From assembly GCA_024638215.1 (NCBI GenBank), contig JAHEKS010000008.1:1-36124 (forward strand): 36,124 nt of DNA, written 5' to 3'. Made by a program: the position numbers and the translations under genes. The notes under the pieces are model-generated. The model ran no database searches. It saw nothing but the letters and a program-made list of their open reading frames with translations, and was not told the origin of the DNA. Below are positions 8,174-15,220 of the stretch, in pieces; the stretch's first letter is position 1; the number at the start of each line of letters is the position of its first letter. This DNA is from Acidobacteriota bacterium (GTDB taxonomy: Bacteria; Acidobacteriota; Terriglobia; UBA7540).

Positions 8174-9315
8174 ATCGGCGTGAATGGATAAAGCAGTTGA
8201 CCATGGCTGGGACCGCCGCCTCGCTCGCCGGCAGCAGCGACGCGGCTTTTGGGTTGGGAGCGCAGCCGTCCGGATCGTCCAGCCTCACGAAGCTCGAAAC
8301 GGAAATTGTCCGTTTGAAGCTGCGCCACACCTGGACCACCGTGATGTCATCGAGTGAGTATCGCGACGTGCTCTACGTTCGCTACACGCGCGACGGCGTC
8401 ACCGGCCACGGCGAGGGCGCGCCCATCGTCCGCTATAAGGAAGACGCCAAATCCGCTCAAGCGGCCGTGCAGTCGGCGGTGGAGCTCATCTCTCGAGGTG
8501 ACCCGTGGCAGTTCGAGAAGCTGATGGCAGAAGTTTTTGAGCGTATCGAAGGCCAATACGCCGCCAAGGCGGCTGTGGATATCGCGCTGATGGATTGGGT
8601 CGGTCAAAAACTGGGGGTTCCCCTGTATCGCTACTTTGGACTTGACCCCGCGGACGCCCCCGTCACCACATTCTCAATCGGCATCGACACCCCCGCAATC
8701 ACGCGGCAGAAAGTGCGCGAAGCCGCCCCGTATCCCGTCCTCAAGATCAAGGTAGGGCTGGACACCGACGAGGCGACAATCGCCGCGGTTCGAAGCGTGA
8801 CCGAAAAGCCGCTGCGTGTGGACGCCAACGAAGGTTGGAGAGACAAGGAGGAAGCGGTTCGCAAGATTAACTGGCTTGCCACGCAGGGCGTGGAATTCGT
8901 GGAGCAGCCGATGCCCGCCTCGATGCTGGAGGAAACGCGCTGGGTGCATGAGCGCGTTCATCTGCCGCTGATCGCCGACGAGGCTTGCGAGCACGCAAGC
9001 GACATTCCCCGGCTGGTGGGCGCCTACGATGGCGTGAACATCAAGCTCGACAAGTGCGGTGGCATCATGCAAGCCTATCGCATGATCCAGATTGCGCGCT
9101 CGCTCGGCCTGAAGACCATGCTGGGCTGCATGATTTCATCGTCGGTCAGCGTCACGGCGGCCGCGCACCTCTCCCCGCTGGTAGACTATGCCGACCTGGA
9201 CGGGAACCTGCTGATTGCCAACGACCCATTCTCCGGTGTCAAGGTCGAAGGCGGAAAGCTGACGCTTCCCGACCGTCCTGGCCTGGGGCTGAAGCCCGCC
9301 TCCGCATCCGGATGA
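8170..9315 (+). CDS. Dipeptide epimerase, enolase superfamily (L-Ala-D/L-Glu epimerase-like), Tat-type signal
   Basis: Enolase-superfamily (muconate-lactonizing subgroup) enzyme of 381 aa, probably interconverting L-Ala-D-Glu and L-Ala-L-Glu. Visible catalytic residues are the KxK motif K192/K194 (LKIKVG), Mg ligands D218 (VDANEG), E245 (VEQPM) and D270 (ADEAC), and the opposite lysine K292 (NIKLDKCGG). The C-terminal DxD (D342, D344 in ADLDGN) corresponds to the pair that binds the dipeptide amino group in Ala-Glu epimerases. The start (ATGA overlap with the peptidase) adds about 35 residues ahead of the core; they begin NRREWIKQL and continue with a mildly hydrophobic Ala/Ser/Gly stretch, like a twin-arginine signal. 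Described YkfB/YcjG enzymes are cytoplasmic, so an exported form would be unusual. The exact dipeptide specificity cannot be read from sequence. Confidence 0.88.
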   Translation: MNRREWIKQLTMAGTAASLAGSSDAAFGLGAQPSGSSSLTKLETEIVRLKLRHTWTTVMSSSEYRDVLYVRYTRDGVTGHGEGAPIVRYKEDAKSAQAAVQSAVELISRGDPWQFEKLMAEVFERIEGQYAAKAAVDIALMDWVGQKLGVPLYRYFGLDPADAPVTTFSIGIDTPAITRQKVREAAPYPVLKIKVGLDTDEATIAAVRSVTEKPLRVDANEGWRDKEEAVRKINWLATQGVEFVEQPMPASMLEETRWVHERVHLPLIADEACEHASDIPRLVGAYDGVNIKLDKCGGIMQAYRMIQIARSLGLKTMLGCMISSSVSVTAAAHLSPLVDYADLDGNLLIANDPFSGVKVEGGKLTLPDRPGLGLKPASASG

Positions 9316-9443
9316 CCCCCTTTGCGGCCCCTGCCAGATTCCACCTTGCTCAACCACGAGCGACCCTTTGGGCGGGTTGGGTTGGTTGAATCCGGATGAC
9401 AGGCGGCACGAATAAAACGTCCGCTCGCCGACGCACCTTTCCT

Positions 9444-10415
9444 TTATTTGTTTGATGTTCGAACTCCGGGGGCATCCGGGAGGAAATGCGCCAGAACAGC
9501 TTGGGCCAGCCGACCCAACACCAACAGGGCTGCGTTGTCGGCGGTCCATTGCCGGTCGGGAGAGTCGAAGGCGAAGCCTGCCAGCACGATGGGTCCGGCA
9601 GGGGTCTGGGCAATGCCGACATCGTTGCGCACGTCATCGAGAGCGCCCGTCTTGTGCGCCCAGGTAACGCCTGGAATGGCGCTCGTGTAACGGGGAAAGG
9701 CATCGTTATCCTGCTGCTGGCCCAGAATTCGCACCATGTGGTCGCAGTCGGCCGGAGTGAGAATCCGGTGCTGCTGGATCAGAGAGAGCAGCCGGACCAT
9801 ATCATCGGCCGTGGTCTTGCCAAGTCCAAATTTCTTCTCTTCGGCGGTCTCAGGCTGGGCGCTATGGAAAACATAACGGAACAAAACCGTATCTTTCAGT
9901 CCCAACTGTTTCATGCGGGCATTGACCGGGGCAATGCCGGTTTGGCGAATCACCATATTGGTGGCTGTATTGTCGCTCAAGTCGATCATTAAGGTGATTG
10001 CATCCCCGAGCGTCAACCTAGTTTGCGGACTCAGAAACTGCAGGATCCCTGAACCCTCTACGCGGTCCCAATCCGTCATGGTCACCGGTTGCGACCAGCG
10101 CAGCTTGCCCTGTTTCATCTGATAAAAGGCCTCGACCATCACCGGCAGTTTGATAATCGAGGCGGTGCGGACGGGCCGATCAGGGGAGAGACCGAAGCGC
10201 TCGCCGCTCTTCAAGTTCACCCCCGCCAGCGTGATCTGGCCGCCGAGACCGGAGGCTATATCGGACAACTGCTGCTCGAATGGTGTCTTATCGGCGCGCG
10301 GCGCAGCCTGGGCTCTGCCTTGCCCTGTGTCAGAACACAAGAGCACAAACGGGATGCAAAGGATTGCGGCGCGGAACCAGTAGCGGGAAATCACGCGCAA
10401 AGGAAAGATACTCAT
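9444..10415 (-). CDS. Class A beta-lactamase-like serine hydrolase (penicillin-recognising family)
   Basis: Exported serine acyl-enzyme hydrolase, 323 aa from the ATG at 10415; the ORF-track start at 10472 adds 19 residues that do not look like an n-region. The signal/anchor is PLRVISRYWFR plus a hydrophobic stretch ending LLCS. The three class A-type boxes are present in order: S86-I-I-K89, S147-D-N149 and K255-T-G. Between them the usual omega-loop ExxLN (Glu166) is not recognisable; the region reads FRYVFHSAQPE. It could be a true beta-lactamase with a divergent omega loop, or a D,D-peptidase/esterase-type relative. No good Shine-Dalgarno is visible. It converges on the dipeptide epimerase with a 128-bp gap, so it is transcribed separately from the salvage genes, though its substrates lie in the same compartment. 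Confidence 0.82.
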   Translation of the reverse strand: MSIFPLRVISRYWFRAAILCIPFVLLCSDTGQGRAQAAPRADKTPFEQQLSDIASGLGGQITLAGVNLKSGERFGLSPDRPVRTASIIKLPVMVEAFYQMKQGKLRWSQPVTMTDWDRVEGSGILQFLSPQTRLTLGDAITLMIDLSDNTATNMVIRQTGIAPVNARMKQLGLKDTVLFRYVFHSAQPETAEEKKFGLGKTTADDMVRLLSLIQQHRILTPADCDHMVRILGQQQDNDAFPRYTSAIPGVTWAHKTGALDDVRNDVGIAQTPAGPIVLAGFAFDSPDRQWTADNAALLVLGRLAQAVLAHFLPDAPGVRTSNK

Positions 10416-11094
10416 GTGGGAGGTCCGACTGTGTGCTGCCCCATGGCGCAGCGCGACTCGCGTGGTCCACAAGACCCTCGGCGAGGGCGCCCTCGATCCA
10501 ACCGGTGCGCAGGGTTGGAAAAATTCGAAGGTCGTCGACTCACCCGCAGTCGAGACAGCTCATGCTACCGTCAATGATTGGCCCTCGAATGCTCGTGCAT
10601 TTGCGGCAAAATCTTTAACTGCTCGGTCAAAGGGGGTTCCCCTTCACCTAGCTCCTTGGTGAACGGTTGAATCGAGCCAAGCCTCAAGGCTCCCCAGAAT
10701 TGCCAATCGAAGGGCCCAATCAGCTGCCTGTCTGATGCATCATAACCCTACATCCAATCTAAGTTCCACAAAAAGCTTCCCGAGATGAGCGGAGAGCGAG
10801 AGACCTGCTGGTCATAGTTACGAAAGAGCGAGATCGGCTTTGGGAATGACAGTTTTGCGTGAAAGATGAGTGCAGCCAACGATGGGAAAAACTCGGGTGT
10901 CCCTACCAAGAACTGCGTCGCAGAGTGAAAGCGATCGGATCGGACCTCAAGTCTCTTCTGTCTGGGTATTCTTGGATTGATCCTTTTGGCTCCCTCTGCT
11001 TTGCCAATCGTAGGCGCGCTGCATTTTGCCGGTGGTGATGTGTTGGCTCCTCACAGCGCAGGGACCATTACGTGGGAAATACGACACTTTCTTT
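10416..11094. other. Gene-poor stretch between beta-lactamase-like gene and integrase pseudogene
   Basis: About 680 bp in which I see no convincing gene. The ORFs in the track here are short, lack recognisable motifs and overlap each other in several frames. The side next to 10415 should contain the promoter of the beta-lactamase-like gene, but I could not pick out a -35/-10 pair with confidence. The right-hand end merges into the decayed transposase, so part of the stretch may be old insertion-sequence DNA. Confidence 0.5.
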
Positions 11095-11785
11095 TGACCC
11101 AGCGAGAAGCTTTCGTGCTGCTCCGCGCTGTAGCGGCGATGGAGTCCGCCCACTTGCGGGATCCGCACTACTTCGCCAGGTTCTCGGGGATGGGCCGCTC
11201 TCGGCTCAGGGGCATCTTAGTCCAACCCCAAATAGGTCGCGATTTCTCGTAATTCTTGAAATACGACTTCTGAACAAGGCGCAGAGACGATTCGTCGAAT
11301 ACAACGAGGTGGTCGAGGAAATCGCGGCGGATCGATCCGATAAGGCCCTCGGCATAAGCGTTTTGCCATGGCGGTCTCGGTGCCCTCAAGACCTGACACA
11401 TGCCTACCCCCTCGCCCTTTCACGAAAGGAACCTCCATATACCTAATCCCGGTCGCGCAGCAGGAAGCGGGGCGCACTACCTCACGGCAAGGCCTCGGCC
11501 ACTGGCGAATGAGGCCGCGAGTCTCTTTTGCCAACGGCGGTCCACCGGGCTGTCCGCGACGGCTCTTCCACGTCCAATACAGCCGGAATCCCTTTTCAGG
11601 CCAACTGATCACCATCTCCGGCTTCGCAATGAGCAACACCGAGCCCAATTCGGCCAGAAGCGGGAAAGCCAAACCCCAAACAGCCGGCCCGCGGAGTTGA
11701 GGCGAAGCCGGCTGCGCTGAGACCTTTTCAGGACCGTGAGTTGGTGACGCAGGGAAAGAATCTCGATCTGCAGCGCTGCCCGAGT
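11095..11785 (-). pseudogene. Decayed integrase-core transposase (IS481/rve-type), multiple frameshifts
   Basis: Minus-strand remnants of one DDE integrase-type transposase lie in order but in different frames. From the 5' end they are LQIEILSLRHQLTVLKRS with RLRLNSAGRLFGVW (near 11780-11690), then LLIAKPEMVIS...KGFRLYWTWKSRRG (near 11640-11550), a gap where the catalytic middle is missing or scrambled, PWQNAYAEGLIGSIRRDFLD with SYFKNYEKSR (near 11370-11230), and finally VVRIPQVGGLHRRY in another frame (near 11165-11125). Between the last two, the family motif can be read as YLGLD-stop-DAPEPR, so there is also a nonsense change. No terminal inverted repeats or target duplications were found. 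It is clearly inactive and sits between two unrelated transcription units. Confidence 0.85.
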
Positions 11786-11930
11786 TCGGATCCAGAATCG
11801 GAGGTTGGAAAATACGGAAAGAAGCAGCGAGGCAAACCTAGGGCGGGAAGGTTAACAAGGGCGCTTGACAAGATCAATGATTTCAGTTTAGACGAGATTC
11901 TTGGCAGGCACGACTCGTCGTCGGCCTCAA

Positions 11931-14225
11931 TTAGAACCTGATTTGGAGCCCTCCGAAGAACTCCCGATTCGCTCCCGGCTGATACGAATTCCCATCCGGG
12001 TCGGGTTCGGTGAAAGCGATGTATCTTTTGCCCGTCGCGTTCCTGCAGACGAAGAAGAAGGTTCCGTAGGCGCTGTGGTGTTTCCACGTTTTGCTGAAAC
12101 GCGCATTGAGCAGGCCATAGGTGGGAATCCAGGTGCGGTTGGTCGGATCGATGAAGGCGCGGGAATATGCCTCCGCGCTGGCGCCCAGGAACCAACTCGG
12201 GGCGAATTCATAAGAGGTATCCACGAACGCCTGGTGCCGCGGCGAGTTGGGCAGATCGTTTCCCGTGAGATTGCCGGGATAGGTCAGGCTGGAGTAGCGA
12301 GTGTAGATAAAATGAGAATAAGTGTATGCGCCGGTGACCGTGAGCTGACGCAGGGGCAGCCACCGGACCTCGCTCTCCACGCCATACCGGCGGCTTTCGC
12401 CCGCGTTGGCGTAAAAGGTTTCGAGCGGCCGGTCGGGAATTCGATAACGCTCGAAATCGTTCTTGGTGTCCAGGCGAAAGACTTCCGTCTCCCAGAAAAC
12501 TTTGCTGCGAAGATGGCCGCGAATTCCCATCTCTTCGCCCATGGACGTTGCCGGAACCAGCGACTGGTTGAAGCCCCCCAACGCCGCCGGGTTGGCGTAG
12601 AGTTCCTCCGTCGCGGGCGGAAGGAAACCTTGTCCCCAGGAGGCGAACAGGGCGATGTCTTTGGTGGCGCTCCAGGTGGCGCCCAACCGGCCCGTCGCCT
12701 TGGTGAAGTTGCGGCTTCCCGACAGGTCCAGGCCGTTCGCTTGCAGGTGATCGATCAATGAGTTCCCGAGGTGGTCCCACCGGACGCTTCCCAGGACTGT
12801 CCATCGCGTTCCCACGGTCAGCCGGTCCGTCCAATAGGCGCCCACTCTCTTCTGAGTGATGGACTGGTTGGCCAGCAACTGGGGCGTTTCGATCGCGTCC
12901 CCGATGTTCGGGTGGCGAAAGTCGTCAACCCACTGGCCGTCGAGATCGAGGCCCGTGCTGAACCGGTTCTTGATTCGGTCGTGGCCCCAATCCACTTCAT
13001 ACTGCAGCGACCCTCCGGGCGCGGTGAGGTAGCGGTGTTCGACCGAGGAAGGCACCGGCTCCTTGTACGCCGTATGGCGGGTGTAATAGGTGAATGAGAA
13101 GTGCTGGTTATCCGATATCACCCATTCTCCGTTGAGTCCTCCCGTCACGCGAGCGGTTTTCTGGTACTCGTTGTAGGTGAGCGAATCCGGGTTGGCCATT
13201 TTCCACCAGGCCGGACTCGGATAACCCCAACTCAAGTTCAAGCCCTCGGCGTTCTGGTTGAAGAAGCCTGTGCCCATAATGAATGGACTGAGGCGAAGGC
13301 TGGGCCGGGGATTGAAGCTGAAGCGCCCATAAACGTTGTTGGCCCAAAACGCGGTGTGCTGCCGATAGCCGTCCCCGGCGGCACGCGATCCGGAAACGAG
13401 GTAGGTCATCCCGGATAACCTGCCGGAAACTTCTCCCCGCGTCTTGTAGAAACCGTTCGAGCCGCCTTCCGTCCAAACGCCGCCGTGAAAGGGGCCAGCC
13501 TCGGCGGCGCGCGTGTGGATATCAATGACGCCGGCGGCCGAGCCTCCGCCGTAGAGGAAGGCAACCGGTCCGCGCACGACGTTCACTTGCTCGACGCCCG
13601 CCCAGTCAACGTCATAGACGTCGGGGCAGAAGCCGCTCGGGTCGTTGAGCGGAACACCATCGTAAAGCACCTGAGTGCCGCGAATGCCGCGCTCGCTGAG
13701 GATTCCCTGCCCGCGGATGGAGAGGTGGACGCGCTCTCCGTTCGCCTGGTTGTCCACCTTCACGCCCGGCACAGCCTTCAAGGGTTCATCAATGGCGATG
13801 GAGCGTGGCATCTCGTCCAGCAGGTCCCGGCCGATGACGGTCGTGGCCGCCGGGTTCGTAGCCAGCGAAATGTCCAGCCGCGGCGCCACCACCTTCACCG
13901 ACTCCCTGACAATCGTGCGCGGAGTCAGGACCACTTCCACAGAGGGGGTTGGCACTTCGACCTTGTATCGGAGGGTCTCGGGATAATAGCCCGGCAATTC
14001 AAACAGAAGACGGACTGCCCCCGTTGACCCCTCAACCTGGACGGTGAATTCACCCTGCGCGTTCGAAAATGTCTTGAGGTTGCCTTCTAAGTTCGTGATC
14101 GTAACGTCACTTAGCGGCCGATCATTGGCGTCATGCACCTTGCCGCTGATCCTCGAGCCAGCAGAGAGCGCTGCGGCCGAAACCACGGCAACCAGAATTA
14201 CTGCGAAATAAGCACGTCTCCACAT
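11931..14225 (-). CDS. TonB-dependent receptor with N-terminal carboxypeptidase-regulatory-like domain, linked to Cus/NosL locus
   Basis: Outer-membrane TonB-dependent receptor of 764 aa. I chose the ATG at 14225 because GGAGGA precedes it and the protein then starts MWRRAYFAVILVAVVSAAALSAG, a clean signal peptide; the track start (14303) is too far upstream. Residues ~25-105 form a CarboxypepD_reg-like domain (SGKVHDANDRPLSDVTI). The plug (~110-240) has the usual SIRGQG, VLYDGVPLNDPSG, VNVVRGPVAFLYGGGSAAGVIDI signatures. The barrel ends in QIRF. The C-terminal third (PATEELYANPAALGG, NAGESRRYGVE) is siderophore-receptor-like, and size and layout resemble FecA/BtuB-type receptors more than Oar. 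It is the last minus-strand gene after the Cus efflux and NosL-like genes, which hints at a copper or metallophore substrate; this is inference. Confidence 0.9.
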   Translation of the reverse strand: MWRRAYFAVILVAVVSAAALSAGSRISGKVHDANDRPLSDVTITNLEGNLKTFSNAQGEFTVQVEGSTGAVRLLFELPGYYPETLRYKVEVPTPSVEVVLTPRTIVRESVKVVAPRLDISLATNPAATTVIGRDLLDEMPRSIAIDEPLKAVPGVKVDNQANGERVHLSIRGQGILSERGIRGTQVLYDGVPLNDPSGFCPDVYDVDWAGVEQVNVVRGPVAFLYGGGSAAGVIDIHTRAAEAGPFHGGVWTEGGSNGFYKTRGEVSGRLSGMTYLVSGSRAAGDGYRQHTAFWANNVYGRFSFNPRPSLRLSPFIMGTGFFNQNAEGLNLSWGYPSPAWWKMANPDSLTYNEYQKTARVTGGLNGEWVISDNQHFSFTYYTRHTAYKEPVPSSVEHRYLTAPGGSLQYEVDWGHDRIKNRFSTGLDLDGQWVDDFRHPNIGDAIETPQLLANQSITQKRVGAYWTDRLTVGTRWTVLGSVRWDHLGNSLIDHLQANGLDLSGSRNFTKATGRLGATWSATKDIALFASWGQGFLPPATEELYANPAALGGFNQSLVPATSMGEEMGIRGHLRSKVFWETEVFRLDTKNDFERYRIPDRPLETFYANAGESRRYGVESEVRWLPLRQLTVTGAYTYSHFIYTRYSSLTYPGNLTGNDLPNSPRHQAFVDTSYEFAPSWFLGASAEAYSRAFIDPTNRTWIPTYGLLNARFSKTWKHHSAYGTFFFVCRNATGKRYIAFTEPDPDGNSYQPGANREFFGGLQIRF

Positions 14226-14602
14226 TTTGATTCCTCCTCGACACATTGCGTCGGGGCTTACGGTTGCGATTGGCACTGCGGAGTATGGCGACCTCAACGC
14301 CACAGCTTAACTCCTCGGCGGACCGCCAGTGCATCCTGGTGCCAGCAGAGGCACTGGTTGAGACGTCGTCCAATCTAAATGAATTGGACCTGCGGGAATC
14401 CTTAAACAACGGCTTGGGATTTCCTAAGCATCCACAAAGACGTCGATGCTGTCGAAAGAGGCGAGCGAGGATCGCCAAGCAGAGCCAAAGTAGTCGAAGC
14501 ATGGCCACCAGTTATACCACAAGGCTGGAAACCCCACAGCGGCCTCGTTACTTCAGGCTCGGCTCGTAAATTGAGTGGTCGGCGGGCGGAGCAGTCAAAG
14601 AG
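14226..14602 (-). promoter_or_regulatory. Structured leader upstream of the TonB receptor
   Basis: 377 bp between the NosL-like gene and the receptor, without a convincing gene. Two inverted repeats stand out: GTCCAAT-N8-ATTGGAC at 14368-14389 (perfect 7-bp arms) and CCAGTGC-N18-GCACTGG at 14326-14357, with an inner GTGCC/GGCAC that could pair alternatively with the outer arms. Such mutually exclusive pairings could form a regulatory leader, or the first repeat could be an operator. I compared it mentally with the cobalamin riboswitch and do not see the conserved B12 box. The 125-aa ORF overlapping this region looks like a frame shadow. Confidence 0.35.
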
Positions 14603-15100
14603 TCACTGGCCCTTAAGGCCTGCCAATGCCTCGTCGTATGAAACGATACGGCCACCGTGCTGCTGGCGGTAAGCGTCGGCCTGTTCGCGGGTTGAAAACG
14701 CGACGAGAGTGGGCAAACACCGGTCATAGACGCGCCGGCTGACGCCTTCCGCGGCGCGCTCGACAGGAGGTTTGAGGCGGGTACAATACTGGACGTCGCC
14801 GCCTTCGTCATAATAGGCGCTGGCGGCGGGAATCGGCCGGCCGGAGTTGAAGTCGGTCGCCCAAGCCTTTTGCACTGCGTCCGGGTGGTGAAGCATGTAG
14901 TGCATGGCGCAGGCGGGACAGCAAGCGTGGACGGCGCCCGAGGACGTGTCCACCCGAAAGGCGGTCTGTTTGGAAATGACGCGGTCACAGACCTGGCAGA
15001 GCTCCGGCCTTCGCGGCGCCTCCCAGCGATAGACGAGCAGTGCACCGCCGACAAGGGCAGCCAAGGCAATCAGTGTGATCAATACAGGCTTAACTTTCAT
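14603..15100 (-). CDS. NosL-like Cys-rich membrane-anchored metal-binding protein
   Basis: 165-aa protein with an N-terminal hydrophobic anchor or signal (residues ~5-24) and no lipobox. C35-x-x-C38 (ELCQVC) and C60-C61-P-A-C64 followed by A-M-H-Y-M-L-H-H offer Cys, Met and His ligands suited to Cu(I). The C-terminal half (VAFSTREQADAYRQQHGGRIVSY) matches the characteristic end of NosL-type proteins, copper chaperones first known from nitrous-oxide reductase maturation. No nos genes are visible; instead it follows the CusA-like pump by 120 bp, pointing to a periplasmic copper-handling role in efflux or delivery. The NosL relationship comes from motif recognition and should be checked by profile search; a role with the downstream TonB receptor is inference. 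Confidence 0.72.
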   Translation of the reverse strand: MKVKPVLITLIALAALVGGALLVYRWEAPRRPELCQVCDRVISKQTAFRVDTSSGAVHACCPACAMHYMLHHPDAVQKAWATDFNSGRPIPAASAYYDEGGDVQYCTRLKPPVERAAEGVSRRVYDRCLPTLVAFSTREQADAYRQQHGGRIVSYDEALAGLKGQ

Positions 15101-15137
15101 TAGACGCCTCGCCCCGCTGATACTTAGAATTCTACCA

Positions 15138-15157
15138 CCGCCGGGTTCCGCCGGCGG
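15138..15157 (-). terminator. GC-rich hairpin between the RND pump and NosL-like gene
   Basis: CCGCCGG-GTTCCG-CCGGCGG forms a perfect 7-bp GC stem with a 6-base loop, about 65 bp after the pump stop codon and about 37 bp before the NosL-like start. No strong U-tract follows on the minus strand, so it could be a weak terminator, an mRNA-stabilising hairpin that sets expression of the downstream genes lower or higher than the pump, or simply a repeat. Confidence 0.45.
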
Positions 15158-15220
15158 GTGATTTCCACACTGTCACCACCGCTCCTCAATTCCCGTCACG
15201 GGAGCGCACCAGTTCACGAC

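Noticed and set aside
14226-14602. Cobalamin riboswitch before the TonB receptor
   Set aside because: CACTGGC-like stretches occur but the conserved B12 box and core order are not present.
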